A stretch of DNA of 64,000 nucleotides from Candidatus Fusobacterium pullicola (lineage in GTDB: Bacteria; Fusobacteriota; Fusobacteriia; Fusobacteriales; Fusobacteriaceae): positions 1-64,000 of the forward strand of contig JAHLFN010000068.1 of assembly GCA_018883725.1 (NCBI GenBank). Direction: 5' to 3'. Position numbers and translations under genes: made by a program. The notes under the pieces are model-generated. The model worked only from the letters and a program-made list of their open reading frames with translations, was not told the origin of the DNA and did no database searches. Shown here piece by piece: positions 8,660 to 17,300 of this stretch (positions are counted from its first letter, which is position 1; each line of letters opens with the position of its first letter).

Positions 8660-9205
8660 ATGAGATTATTTATTATTTCTGATATTCATGGGTCACTTTA
8701 TTACTTGAAAAAAGCGATAGAGATATTTGAAAAGGGAGGGTATGATAAATTAGTAATATTAGGAGATGAATTATATCATGGACCTAGAAATCCTTTACCA
8801 AAGGATTACTCTCCTAAGGATGTAATAGAGATTTTGAATAGCTATAAAGACAGGATTATAGCAATAAGAGGGAATTGTGATAGTGAAGTTGATCAAATGG
8901 TTTTAAAGTATCCGATTATGAGTGACTATACTATGATATATTTAGGTGGAAGAAGAGTCTATCTAACACATGGTCATATATATAATATGGACAATCCTCT
9001 TCATATGTCAGAAGGAGATATTATGCTATATGGTCATTTTCATATACCAATGTTAGAAAAAAAAGATGGAAAATACTTTTTAAATCCAGGTTCGATCTCA
9101 TTACCTAAAAATGGAAGTAAAAATAGTTTTGCTATTTTAGATGAAGAGAAATTTGAAATTAGAGATTTAGAGGAAAATATCTTATTTCAGGGGTATTTTA
9201 ATTAG
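8660..9205 (+). CDS. YfcE-like metallophosphodiesterase
   Basis: A 181-residue calcineurin-like phosphoesterase. Metal-binding motifs appear in order: DIH (8-10), GDELYHGPRN, GNCD, LTHGH and YGHFH, then NPGSISLPK. This matches E. coli YfcE, which hydrolyses phosphodiesters in vitro with Mn2+; the cellular substrate is not known. An upstream in-frame ATG at 8630 exists but lies in the terminator hairpin. The start at 8660 follows AAAGGAGGAG directly and gives the normal family length. Confidence 0.88.
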   Translation: MRLFIISDIHGSLYYLKKAIEIFEKGGYDKLVILGDELYHGPRNPLPKDYSPKDVIEILNSYKDRIIAIRGNCDSEVDQMVLKYPIMSDYTMIYLGGRRVYLTHGHIYNMDNPLHMSEGDIMLYGHFHIPMLEKKDGKYFLNPGSISLPKNGSKNSFAILDEEKFEIRDLEENILFQGYFN

Positions 9206-9264
9206 TAGATAAACGGTTTTAAAACATATTTTTAATAAAAATTTTGAGAAATAAATAAAAAGAC

Positions 9265-9293
9265 TTACAATTATTTGAAAAGTATGTTACAAT
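9265..9293 (+). promoter_or_regulatory. Promoter for the DEAD-box helicase leader
   Basis: TTACAA (9265-9270), a 17-base spacer, then TACAAT (9288-9293) with an upstream TG (extended -10). It predicts transcription from about 9300, leaving a leader of some 185 bases before the start codon. Confidence 0.55.
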
Positions 9294-9337
9294 ATATCAT
9301 ACTGTATAAAAAAATATAGGATTATTCTCTGAATTAT

Positions 9338-9480
9338 AAATTAATAAAAAATTTATTAATCTTTTTATCCGCTAAATGCTTATATAAAATTTGAACAGAG
9401 GGGATTCCTATAATAAAACAGTTATCATTATATTATAGGACACTGCGGTGTTTAATGATGAATTTTAGATTATAAGGACG
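9338..9480 (+). promoter_or_regulatory. Long structured 5' leader of the DEAD-box RNA helicase
   Basis: Three structures can be drawn. (1) ATTAATAAA (9340-9348) pairs with TTTATTAAT (9352-9360), followed by CTTTTTAT: a weak, all-A/U terminator-like hairpin. (2) CCTATAAT (9407-9414) pairs with ATTATAGG (9432-9439). (3) Directly adjacent, ACAC (9440-9443) pairs with GTGT (9448-9451) around TGCG, a UNCG-type tetraloop. The loop of hairpin 2 contains ATCATTA (9424-9430), which is complementary to TAATGAT (9453-9459) after hairpin 3, so a pseudoknot is possible. No known riboswitch class was recognised. Long leaders of this kind are known on cold-shock RNA helicase genes. Confidence 0.5.
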
Positions 9481-9486
9481 TGAATA

Positions 9487-11133
9487 ATGGAAAAATTAGA
9501 AAAGTTTAGAGAATTAGGGTTGAGTGAAAAAACATTAAAGGCTTTGGCAAAAAAGGGATATGAGCAACCAACTCCAATACAAGCTTTAACAATACCAGCT
9601 CTTTTAAATGGAGATAAAGATATAATAGGACAGGCTCAAACTGGAACAGGAAAAACAGCTGCTTTTTCTTTACCAATTTTAGAAAACTTTGAAGCTGATA
9701 AGAATATTCAAGCAATTGTATTAGCTCCAACTAGAGAGCTTGCACTACAAGTAGCAGAGGAGATGAACAGTCTAGCTCATGGTAAAAAAATAAGAATAAC
9801 TCCTGTTTATGGTGGGCAATCTATAGAGTTTCAAATCAGACAATTAAAAAAGGGAACTGATATAATAGTAGGAACTCCTGGAAGAGTTATGGATTTAATG
9901 GATAGAAAGTTAATAAAACTTCGAAATCTTAAATACTTTATTCTAGACGAAGCTGATGAGATGTTAAATATGGGATTCGTAGAGGATATAGAGAAAATTT
10001 TAGAAGCTACAAATGAGGATAAGAGAATGTTATTTTTCTCAGCAACTATGCCTAATGAGATAATGAAAATAGCAAAAAATCATATGAAAGATTATGAGGT
10101 ATTAGCTGTAAAAGCAAGAGAGCTAACTACAGATTTAACTGACCAGATATACTTCGAGGTACAGGAGAAAGATAAGTTTGAAGCACTATGTAGAATAATA
10201 GATTTAACTAGAGATTTCTATGGAATAGTATTCTGTCGTACAAAAAATGATGCTAATGATTTAGTTGGAAAATTAAATGATAGAGGGTATGATGCTGAAG
10301 GACTACATGGTGATATCAGCCAAAACTATAGAGAGGTTACATTAAAAAGATTTAAAGCTAAGAAGATAAATGTTCTTGTAGCTACAGATGTAGCAGCAAG
10401 AGGAATAGATGTAAACGATCTATCACATGTTATCAACTATTCTATACCACAAGAGGCTGAAAGCTATGTACATAGAATAGGAAGAACTGGAAGAGCTGGA
10501 AAAGAGGGAACAGCAATAACTTTTATAACTCCACAAGAGTATAGAAAATTACTTCAAATTCAAAGAATAGTAAAAACTGAGATAAGAAAAGAGAGAGTTC
10601 CTGAGATAAAAGATGTAATTCAAGCTAAAAAGTTTAGATTAATGGAAGAGTTAAATATGATTTTAGCTGAGGGAAATTATGATAACTTTAAAGATTTTGC
10701 AAAAGAGTTATTAAATGGAGAGCAAGCTTTAGATATAGTAGCTGCACTATTAAAACATGCTTATGATGATATATTAGATGAAAATAATTACAATGAGATA
10801 AGTGAAGTTAAATTAGAAAAATCTGGAAAAGTTAGATTATTTATAGCTTTAGGAAGAAAAAATGCAATGACTCCTAAAAAACTTGTTGATTATGTAATAA
10901 AGAGATCTAAAGTTGATGATAGAAAGATAAAAAATGTAGAGGTATTTGAAAACTTCTCATTTATGTCTGTTCCTTTTACAGAAGCTGAGATAATATTAGA
11001 AGCTTTCCAAAAAGAAAAAAATGGTAAAAAACCTCTTGTTGAAAAAGCAAAGGATAAATCTGAAGAGGGAAGTAGCAAATCAAAATCTGGAAAAGATAGA
11101 GCTAAAAAAAGAAAAAAAGATAATCAAGAGTAG
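9487..11133 (+). CDS. DEAD-box ATP-dependent RNA helicase with DbpA-type RNA-binding domain
   Basis: A 548-residue RNA helicase of the DeaD/CsdA/CshA group. It shows the Q motif (GYEQPTPIQ), motif I AQTGTGKT (50-57), PTRELA, TPGR, DEAD (154-157), SAT (185-187), ATDVAARGID and HRIGRTGR. A linker leads to a DbpA/CsdA-type RRM-like domain (about 450-520; VRLFIALGRKNAMTPKKLVDYV), then a Lys/Ser-rich basic tail. Such enzymes unwind RNA in ribosome assembly and mRNA decay, especially in the cold. It stands alone between its own promoter and a strong terminator. The exact orthologue (deaD versus cshA) is not decided here. Confidence 0.94.
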   Translation: MEKLEKFRELGLSEKTLKALAKKGYEQPTPIQALTIPALLNGDKDIIGQAQTGTGKTAAFSLPILENFEADKNIQAIVLAPTRELALQVAEEMNSLAHGKKIRITPVYGGQSIEFQIRQLKKGTDIIVGTPGRVMDLMDRKLIKLRNLKYFILDEADEMLNMGFVEDIEKILEATNEDKRMLFFSATMPNEIMKIAKNHMKDYEVLAVKARELTTDLTDQIYFEVQEKDKFEALCRIIDLTRDFYGIVFCRTKNDANDLVGKLNDRGYDAEGLHGDISQNYREVTLKRFKAKKINVLVATDVAARGIDVNDLSHVINYSIPQEAESYVHRIGRTGRAGKEGTAITFITPQEYRKLLQIQRIVKTEIRKERVPEIKDVIQAKKFRLMEELNMILAEGNYDNFKDFAKELLNGEQALDIVAALLKHAYDDILDENNYNEISEVKLEKSGKVRLFIALGRKNAMTPKKLVDYVIKRSKVDDRKIKNVEVFENFSFMSVPFTEAEIILEAFQKEKNGKKPLVEKAKDKSEEGSSKSKSGKDRAKKRKKDNQE

Positions 11134-11137
11134 TCTT

Positions 11138-11168
11138 AAGAACGGTTAGAAATAGCCGTTCTTTTTTC
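11138..11168 (+). terminator. Rho-independent terminator after the helicase gene
   Basis: AAGAACGG (11138-11145) pairs with CCGTTCTT (11156-11163), followed by a T run (TTTTTCTTT). Confidence 0.85.
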
Positions 11169-11188
11169 TTTAAAAAGTTTCATATTTA

Positions 11189-11197
11189 TGCTATAAT
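11189..11197 (+). promoter_or_regulatory. Extended -10 promoter for the cob operon
   Basis: TG, one base, then TATAAT (11192-11197), 33 bases before the cobU start. No cobalamin riboswitch fits in the short space between this and the preceding terminator. Confidence 0.55.
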
Positions 11198-11230
11198 TAG
11201 AGCATTAAGAAAGTTTTGGGAAGTGAAATT

Positions 11231-11794
11231 ATGGGAAAAGTAATATACTTCACTGGGGGAGCTAGGAGTGGGAAAAGTCTACAGGCAGAGAGATATATTC
11301 TCAATAACAATTATATCTCAAAAATATATGTAGCAACTTCTATTCCCTTTGATGAAGAGATGAGAGCAAGAGTAGAAAAACATAGAGAGCAGAGGGGAGA
11401 AGATTGGATAACTATAGAAGCTTATAGGGAATTAATTAAAAAACTTACTCCATTTTCAAAAAAAGGAGGAGTTGTATTATTAGATTGTTTAACCAATATG
11501 GTTAGTAATTTGATGATTCTAGAAAAAGAGTATGATTGGGATACAATATCTATGAGTGAGATAAAAAACATAGAGAATGGAATAGAAAAAGAGGTGAGAG
11601 AACTTCTTGAATTTGTAAAGAGAGAGCCTATAGATATGGTAATTGTATCCAATGAGATAGGAATGGGGATAATACCAGCTTATCCTTTGGGGAGATATTT
11701 TAGAGATATTTGTGGAAAGATAAATCAATTAGCAGCAGAATATTCTGATGAAGCATATATGGCTGTATCAGGATTACAATTACAATTAAAATAG
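11231..11794 (+). CDS. cobU: Adenosylcobinamide kinase / adenosylcobinamide-phosphate guanylyltransferase
   Basis: A 187-residue CobU that phosphorylates adenosylcobinamide and then adds GMP. The P-loop GGARSGKS is at 9-16, followed by VEKHREQRGEDW with the conserved His that carries GMP, LLDCLTNMVSN, and VSNEIGMGIIP. A TTG 15 bases upstream is in frame, but the ATG at 11231 has the better-placed GGGAAG site and gives the normal length. First gene of a cobU-cobS-cobC-cobT set; only these late steps are present here, consistent with cobinamide salvage. Confidence 0.93.
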   Translation: MGKVIYFTGGARSGKSLQAERYILNNNYISKIYVATSIPFDEEMRARVEKHREQRGEDWITIEAYRELIKKLTPFSKKGGVVLLDCLTNMVSNLMILEKEYDWDTISMSEIKNIENGIEKEVRELLEFVKREPIDMVIVSNEIGMGIIPAYPLGRYFRDICGKINQLAAEYSDEAYMAVSGLQLQLK

Positions 11795-11812
11795 AAATAA
11801 TGGAGGAAATAT

Positions 11813-12586
11813 ATGAATGGAATAGCATTACTTTTTAAATTTATGACAAGATTACCAATAGGATTTGAACCAAAGTTTGAATCAGACTCACTAGGAAAAA
11901 GTATGAAGTTTTTTCCAGTAGTTGGAATGGTAATGGGAATTATACTTTTTATTTTCTTTTGGCTTTTTAGTCATTTTATATACTCTTCAATGTTAATGGC
12001 AGTACTTTTAGTTATAATAGAAGTTGTACTTACTGGAGGATTACACTTAGATGGTTTAGCTGATACCTTTGACGGAATATTTAGTTATAGAAGTAAGCAA
12101 AAGATGTTAGAAATAATGAAGGATTCTAGATTAGGAACAAATGGAGGATTAGTTTTAATTCTTTATTTTATTTTAAAAGTAGCACTTTTATACGACTTAG
12201 ATGTAACATTTGGTGTACCAAGTGGAATAGTGTTTTTATTAACACCAGCTTTTGCAAGATTAAATAGTGTTGTAAACTGTTATGCCGCTCCTTATGCTAG
12301 GGCAACTGGTATGGGAAAAACTTTTGTTGATAATACAAATGGAATAAGTTTAGTGATTGCAACACTACTTACACTTATCTATGGCTTTATCATATGCAAA
12401 GTATTTTTCCTACCATATATTTTATTAGGAATTATACCTGTATTAATGATATTAGGGTATATATTTGCTAAACTTATGACAAGAAAAATCGGAGGAGTTA
12501 CTGGAGATACACTTGGTGCTATAGTTGAGATATCAGAAATTTTAGTTATTTTTATGATATATCTATGTGCTTCTCTATTTGTATAG
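11813..12586 (+). CDS. cobS: Adenosylcobinamide-GDP ribazoletransferase (cobalamin synthase)
   Basis: A 257-residue integral membrane enzyme with about six or seven hydrophobic segments. It joins adenosylcobinamide-GDP and alpha-ribazole(-phosphate) to give cobalamin. The family motif GGLHLDGLADTFDG is at 75-88 with its metal-binding aspartates, and DSRLGTNG follows. It starts after TGGAGGAA, 18 bases from cobU, and is followed after 7 bases by the phosphatase gene. Confidence 0.94.
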   Translation: MNGIALLFKFMTRLPIGFEPKFESDSLGKSMKFFPVVGMVMGIILFIFFWLFSHFIYSSMLMAVLLVIIEVVLTGGLHLDGLADTFDGIFSYRSKQKMLEIMKDSRLGTNGGLVLILYFILKVALLYDLDVTFGVPSGIVFLLTPAFARLNSVVNCYAAPYARATGMGKTFVDNTNGISLVIATLLTLIYGFIICKVFFLPYILLGIIPVLMILGYIFAKLMTRKIGGVTGDTLGAIVEISEILVIFMIYLCASLFV

Positions 12587-12593
12587 GTAAAAA

Positions 12594-13175
12594 ATGGGAA
12601 AATTAATATTAGTAAGACATGGACAAACTGATATGAATATAGAGAACATATATTTTGGTTGGTTAGATCCAGAGCTTAATTCAAATGGAATAGAGCAGGG
12701 AAAAAGGGCTAGAGATATATTGAAAAATATACCATATGATAAAATCTATTCAAGTGATTTAAAAAGAACTAGAGAAACCGCAATATTGATTAACTATTTA
12801 GAGAGATATATAATCTTAGATAAAAGAATTAGGGAGTTAAACTTTGGAATATTTGAAGGATTAAGCTATCAGGAGATTCAAGAGAGATATCCGTTAGAGG
12901 CTAAAGAGAGTGCAGAAAATTGGAAAAACTTTAATTTTATTACTGGTGAGAGTCCAAGAGATTTACAAAAACGTGCTATTGATTTTGTAGAGAGTTTAGA
13001 TCTATCAAAAGATAACTTGGTAGTAACTCATTGGGGAGTGATAAACTGTATATTGAGTTGGTATTTTTCAAATGAGTTAGATAGTTATTGGAAATATTCT
13101 GTTGAAAATGGTGGAGTCTGTATAATAGAGTTTGTAGATAATTTTCCAATATTAAAAGGCTTAAATATAGGGTGA
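12594..13175 (+). CDS. cobC: Histidine phosphatase, probable alpha-ribazole phosphatase
   Basis: A 193-residue histidine-phosphatase (phosphoglycerate-mutase-like) protein. The catalytic RHGQTD motif starts at residue 8 (His9 is the phosphoacceptor), a conserved [10 protein letters not shown] carries the acid, and VTHWGVI the second His. Position between cobS and cobT argues for CobC, which dephosphorylates alpha-ribazole-5'-phosphate or cobalamin-phosphate. The fold alone would also allow other phosphatase roles. Confidence 0.85.
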   Translation: MGKLILVRHGQTDMNIENIYFGWLDPELNSNGIEQGKRARDILKNIPYDKIYSSDLKRTRETAILINYLERYIILDKRIRELNFGIFEGLSYQEIQERYPLEAKESAENWKNFNFITGESPRDLQKRAIDFVESLDLSKDNLVVTHWGVINCILSWYFSNELDSYWKYSVENGGVCIIEFVDNFPILKGLNIG

Positions 13176-13180
13176 GTGCT

Positions 13181-14233
13181 ATGACTGAGATAAAAGATAT
13201 TTTAGGGAATATAAAAGGATTAGATTTAGAGAGTATGAAGATGGCTCAAGAGGAGCTAGATAGTAAAATGAAACCCCAAGGAAGTTTAGGGATTTTAGAA
13301 AAAATAGCAAAAAATATGGCTGGAATTTACGGTTATCCAATAGAAAAAATTAGTAAGAGATGTCATATAGTAGCTTCAGCAGATAATGGGGTCATAGAGG
13401 AAGGGGTATCCTCTTGCCCTGTAGAATATACAAGAATAGTATCAGAGGCTATGTTGAATAAGATAGCTTGTATTGGTATTTTTACTCAAAGATTGGGAGT
13501 CGAGTTCAATTTGATAGATGTGGGAATGAAAACGCCTATTCCAAGAGCATATGGAAATCTTTATGAAAAAAATATAAGGCGAGGAACAGAAAACTTTTAT
13601 AAAATGCCTGCCATGAACAGAGATGAGTGTATTAGAGCTATAAAAGTTGGTATAGATATAATAGCTGAAAAATCTGATGGAGTGACAGTCTTTTCTAATG
13701 GAGAGATGGGAATAGGGAATACAACTACAAGTTCTGCAATATTATACTCTTTTACAAAATTTGATTTGGATAAAATTGTTGGAAGAGGTGGAGGATTAAG
13801 TGATTTAGCTCTTATAAAGAAGAAAACGATAATTAAAGAGGCATGTAAAAGATATAATACTTTTAATATGCAACCTATAGATATAATATCCCATGTTGGA
13901 GGTTTAGATATAGCTTGTATGGTTGGAATGTATCTAGGAGCTGTTAAACATAGAAAGCTTATGTTAGTTGATGGCTTTATCTCTGCTGTTGCAGCTTTTA
14001 CAGCATATAGAATAGAACCAAAAGTAAAAGATTTTATTTTATTTACCCATATGAGTGAAGAACCAGGAATGAAAGTAATTCTTGATCTTTTTGAAGAGAA
14101 AGCTTTTTTAAATCTAAATATGAGATTGGGTGAGGGAACTGGAGCTGTTTTGGCATATCCAATTTTAGATTGTGCTTTGGATATGTTAAATGGAATGAAA
14201 ACTCCAACAGCTGTATATAATCTTTTTAAATAG
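13181..14233 (+). CDS. cobT: Nicotinate-nucleotide--dimethylbenzimidazole phosphoribosyltransferase
   Basis: A 350-residue CobT that activates the lower-ligand base by transferring ribose phosphate from nicotinate mononucleotide. The N-terminal [15 protein letters not shown] segment and GNTTTSSAI are family landmarks, and the catalytic base is the Glu in GEGTGA (Glu318). A GTG at 13172 overlapping the cobC stop is an alternative start, but the ATG at 13181 has GGGTGAG just upstream. Which benzimidazole or phenolic base is used cannot be read from the sequence. Confidence 0.93.
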   Translation: MTEIKDILGNIKGLDLESMKMAQEELDSKMKPQGSLGILEKIAKNMAGIYGYPIEKISKRCHIVASADNGVIEEGVSSCPVEYTRIVSEAMLNKIACIGIFTQRLGVEFNLIDVGMKTPIPRAYGNLYEKNIRRGTENFYKMPAMNRDECIRAIKVGIDIIAEKSDGVTVFSNGEMGIGNTTTSSAILYSFTKFDLDKIVGRGGGLSDLALIKKKTIIKEACKRYNTFNMQPIDIISHVGGLDIACMVGMYLGAVKHRKLMLVDGFISAVAAFTAYRIEPKVKDFILFTHMSEEPGMKVILDLFEEKAFLNLNMRLGEGTGAVLAYPILDCALDMLNGMKTPTAVYNLFK

Positions 14234-14251
14234 GAATAAAGAGGGCGGAAT

Positions 14252-14929
14252 ATGGAGAAAAAGTATGAGGGACATAGAGAAAGACTTAGAAAAAAATATC
14301 TACAGGGAGGGTATTTTGCTTTTCATGAGTATGAGGTACTAGAGCTTCTTTTAACATATGTGATACCTAGAAAAGATACAAAACCAATAGCAAAAGATTT
14401 AATTGAGAAATTTGGAAGTTTAGATGAAGTTGTAACAGCTAGTATAGAGGAGTTATGTAGTATCTCTGGAATAAAAGAGAATAGTGCAATATTTGTAAAG
14501 CTTCTAGGGGATCTTTCTAAAAATCTCTATAAAGGGGAGATAAAAAAAGAGGGAATACAATTAAAAGATAAAAACTCTCTGATAAGATATTTGAGAAGTG
14601 AGATTGGATTCTCTTCAAGAGAGGAGTTTCGTGTTATATTCTTAAATAATTATAATATGCTAGTTGGAAGTGAAACTCTTTTCATAGGAACTATAGATAA
14701 AAGTGCTGTTTATCCAAGAGAGATAGTTGAAAAAGTTTTATATTATAAAGCTAAAGGTATAATTTTTGCACATAATCATCCTTCTGGAAATTTGAGACCT
14801 TCAAAGCAGGATATTCAAATAACAGAGCATATGCAAGAGGCATTAGATCTGATAGATGTAAAGTTATTAGAACATATAATTATAACACAAGATGGATATT
14901 TTAGTTTTCTAGAAGAGGGACTAATCTAA
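14252..14929 (+). CDS. radC: RadC-family JAB/MPN-domain protein
   Basis: A 225-residue RadC. An N-terminal EGHRERLRKKYLQGG segment and a helix-hairpin-helix (IEELCSISGI) are followed by an MPN/JAB metalloprotease-like domain with the zinc motif HNHPSGN (174-180) and Asp187. The historical DNA-repair assignment is doubtful and the true biochemical role of the family is unsettled. It sits 18 bases after cobT, so it may be co-transcribed with the cob genes. Confidence 0.92.
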   Translation: MEKKYEGHRERLRKKYLQGGYFAFHEYEVLELLLTYVIPRKDTKPIAKDLIEKFGSLDEVVTASIEELCSISGIKENSAIFVKLLGDLSKNLYKGEIKKEGIQLKDKNSLIRYLRSEIGFSSREEFRVIFLNNYNMLVGSETLFIGTIDKSAVYPREIVEKVLYYKAKGIIFAHNHPSGNLRPSKQDIQITEHMQEALDLIDVKLLEHIIITQDGYFSFLEEGLI

Positions 14930-14994
14930 AAGCTTGTATTGAATTCAAAAGTATGATAAGATGATATAGACAGAAATAAAGTTTGGAGGAGTTA

Positions 14995-15918
14995 ATGGAA
15001 GAGATAAATAGAGAAGAACTTGAAAATATTAACCAAGAACCAAAATTTTATAAAGTTTTAGGTGTTATGTTTGAAGTTACTAAAAAAAGATATTATTTTG
15101 AAGTTATAGATAATGAAGTATATAAAAAGGGAGATAAGGTAATAGTAGATACTGTTAGAGGAAAAGAGATAGGTGTTGTATATGGGGAAGCTAGAATGCT
15201 ACCAGAATCTCAAGTTATATTACCTTTAAAACCTGTTTTAAAAAGAGCTAGTAAGGAAGAGGAAGAGAGATATTTAGAGATAAAAACTGATTCTTTAAAA
15301 GCTAAAGAGGTTTGTAGAGAGAGAATAACTCATCATAAATTACCAATGAAGTTAGTAGAGACTGAATATACTTTTGATAAAACAAAGCTTATATTCTACT
15401 TCACTGCTGAGGGAAGAATCGACTTTAGAGATCTAGTAAAGGATTTAGCTAATATTTTTAGAGTAAGAATTGAATTAAGACAGATAGGAGTTAGAGATGA
15501 AGCTAGAATTTTAGGAACTGTAGGAGTTTGTGGAAAAGAGCTTTGTTGTAGAACTTTTATAAATAAATTTGATTCTGTTTCTATAAAAATGGCTAGAGAT
15601 CAAGGGTTGGTAATAAATCCAGCAAAGATTTCTGGAGTTTGTGGAAGATTACTTTGTTGTATAAATTATGAATACCATCAATATGAAGAAGCTTTAAGAA
15701 ATTACCCAGCAGTAAACCAATTAGTAAAAACACCAAAGGGTGAGGGAAAAGTAATAAGTATTAGTCCACTAAATGGATATCTTTTTGTAGATATTGAAAA
15801 TAAGGGAATGATGAAGTTTGGTGTCGAAGAGGTAAGATTTAATAGAAAAGAAGCAAATAAGCTTAAAAATGAAAAAACTGCTGAAGAGCTTGCACACAAG
15901 GAGCTAGAAAAGGAATAG
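14995..15918 (+). CDS. ricT: PSP1-domain protein RicT (YaaT)
   Basis: A 307-residue PSP1-domain protein. It carries two conserved CGKELCC/CGRLLCC cysteine clusters (C179, C184, C185 and C216, C221, C222). In B. subtilis RicT (YaaT) works with RicA and RicF in an Fe-S complex that helps RNase Y process mRNA. No ricA or ricF homologue is in the window. An in-frame TTG at 14983 exists, but GGAGGAG lies right after it and serves the ATG at 14995. The stop is 2 bases from the next start. Confidence 0.9.
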   Translation: MEEINREELENINQEPKFYKVLGVMFEVTKKRYYFEVIDNEVYKKGDKVIVDTVRGKEIGVVYGEARMLPESQVILPLKPVLKRASKEEEERYLEIKTDSLKAKEVCRERITHHKLPMKLVETEYTFDKTKLIFYFTAEGRIDFRDLVKDLANIFRVRIELRQIGVRDEARILGTVGVCGKELCCRTFINKFDSVSIKMARDQGLVINPAKISGVCGRLLCCINYEYHQYEEALRNYPAVNQLVKTPKGEGKVISISPLNGYLFVDIENKGMMKFGVEEVRFNRKEANKLKNEKTAEELAHKELEKE

Positions 15919-15920
15919 TT

Positions 15921-16601
15921 ATGTTACATAAAGATGAAGATATAACATTGTTAAAAGATAACTATAAACTTATTCAAAAGAAAGATGGATTTAGATTTTC
16001 AGTTGATGCTATCATATTAGCAGATTTTTTTCATTCTAATAAGATTGGAAAAATTTTAGATATTGGAACAGGAAATGGAATAATACCAGTGTTATTGTAT
16101 TCTAAAGGAAAAGGAAAAGATATTATTGGTATTGATATTCAAGAGGAAAATGTATCTTTAGCAAAAAGAAATATGGAGCTAAATCAACTTGAAGAGAGTA
16201 TAAAAATAGAAAGTGCAGATATCAAAGAGTATCCATATGGAAATACTTTTGATTATATAGTTTCAAATCCACCCTATATGAAAGCAGATGGTAAGAAACA
16301 AAATGACTTGAATAGTAAGGCTATAGCAAGACATGAAATAAAGTTAACTCTGAAAGAATTAATAGAGAATGCTAAAAGAGTTCTAAAACCTATTGGAAGT
16401 TTTACCTTAGTTCATAGAAGCTATAGATTTACAGAGATATCAAGAATCTTAGAGGAGAATGGTTTTTCTCTAAAGAGAGTTAGATTTGTTTATTTTTCTA
16501 AAGAGAGAAGTTCAAATCTTGTTTTAATTGAAGCTTGGAAGGGAAAAAAATTCCAGTTGGAGATAGAACCACCTCTTTTCCTTGAGGAGAGTGGTTATTA
16601 A
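15921..16601 (+). CDS. tRNA1(Val) A37 N6-methyltransferase-like protein (TrmN6/YfiC type)
   Basis: A 226-residue SAM-dependent methyltransferase. Motif I DIGTGNG is at 47-53, and NPPY at 116-119 marks an N6-adenine (or amino-group) methylase. The KDGFRFSVDAIILADF start is typical of the TrmN6/YfiC group, which methylates A37 of tRNA-Val in E. coli. It is directly behind ricT, an order common in Firmicutes. Substrate is inferred from the family. Confidence 0.87.
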   Translation: MLHKDEDITLLKDNYKLIQKKDGFRFSVDAIILADFFHSNKIGKILDIGTGNGIIPVLLYSKGKGKDIIGIDIQEENVSLAKRNMELNQLEESIKIESADIKEYPYGNTFDYIVSNPPYMKADGKKQNDLNSKAIARHEIKLTLKELIENAKRVLKPIGSFTLVHRSYRFTEISRILEENGFSLKRVRFVYFSKERSSNLVLIEAWKGKKFQLEIEPPLFLEESGY

Positions 16602-16679
16602 AGGGTAAAGAAAAGTAAAGAGCTAAATAAAATTTTTTAATTGTTTAATAAAATAGAAGGAGAAAAATTAAAGAAAAAA

Positions 16680-17105
16680 ATGGAACTTTTAAGATTTGTG
16701 GAACAAAATGATTTAGAGAAATTTAAAGAGAATTTGGATATGGATGCAATTGAAGAGTTAGATGAGAAAAAAAATACAATTCTTCATCACTGTGTGGATA
16801 TGGACAAGTACGAATTTGTAGATGCCCTATTATACAATGGAGCAGATCCTAATACTAAAAATAAAGAAGGAAATACTCCACTTCACATAGCCGCTCAAAA
16901 AAATTATGGAAAAATAATGGAGCTATTATTAGAGTTTGGTGGAGATTTAGAGATAAAAAATAATCATCAAAGAACAGCTGTAAATTTAGCAATAGCTTCT
17001 AAAGCAAATAGTGTTTTAAAAACAATTGAAAACAGTGGAGCTGACTATAAAGGTTTAGGGGCTGGATTTGAAAAGATGGGACACCACAGAAAATTAGAAG
17101 ATTAA
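16680..17105 (+). CDS. Small ankyrin-repeat protein
   Basis: About 141 residues with roughly three ankyrin repeats (NTILHHCVDMDKYEFVDALLYNGADPN; GNTPLHIAAQKNYGKIMELLLEFGGDL; RTAVNLAIASKANSVLKTIENSGAD), so a protein-binding scaffold. There is no signal peptide or membrane segment, so it is probably cytoplasmic. The start is unclear: the ATG at 16680 has AAGGAG 17 bases upstream, which is too far, while an in-frame TTG at 16641 would add 13 residues but has only a weak AAAGAG site. Partner unknown. Confidence 0.72.
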   Translation: MELLRFVEQNDLEKFKENLDMDAIEELDEKKNTILHHCVDMDKYEFVDALLYNGADPNTKNKEGNTPLHIAAQKNYGKIMELLLEFGGDLEIKNNHQRTAVNLAIASKANSVLKTIENSGADYKGLGAGFEKMGHHRKLED

Positions 17106-17147
17106 TAATCCAAAGTTGATAAAGATGATCATTGTTGACAAAAATAC

Positions 17148-17176
17148 TTGCCTTTTTTCGAGATATATGTTAAGAT
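17148..17176 (+). promoter_or_regulatory. Promoter for the beta-glucoside PTS operon
   Basis: TTGCCT (17148-17153), a 17-base spacer, then TAAGAT (17171-17176) with an upstream TG. A perfect TTGACA at 17135-17140 lies just upstream but has no -10 at the right distance. Transcription would start about 117 bases before the coding region. Confidence 0.5.
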
Positions 17177-17214
17177 AGAACTGAGTTAGAAAGTAAGGCA
17201 CTAGTGATATATTT

Positions 17215-17272
17215 AGGTCGAGTTAGATAGATTTTGAAAAATTTTCAAAGTTTTTAGCTTGACCTTTTTTTA
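17215..17272 (+). terminator. Leader terminator in front of the PTS permease gene
   Basis: AGGTCGAG (17215-17222) pairs with CTTGACCT (17258-17265) with one G-U pair, enclosing an inner hairpin (TTTGAAAA 17233-17240 with TTTTCAAA 17242-17249), and is followed by a long T run. It lies between the promoter and the gene, so transcription must pass it: a candidate attenuator. No clear ribonucleic antiterminator (RAT) sequence and no BglG-type gene were found in the window. Confidence 0.6.
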
Positions 17273-17300
17273 TTGAAAAATTAAAGGGAGGTTGTCAAGA

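Noticed and set aside
9400-9470. Possible fluoride (crcB) riboswitch because a hairpin is followed by TAATGATG
   Set aside because: The required GGNGATGG 5' strand and closing GCC pairs are absent and the downstream gene is an RNA helicase.
11164-11230. Cobalamin riboswitch before cobU
   Set aside because: Only about 60 bases lie between the terminator and the gene, and no B12-box is present.
17180-17235. RAT antiterminator site for a BglG/LicT protein
   Set aside because: The sequence does not fit the known RAT consensus; only the terminator is convincing.
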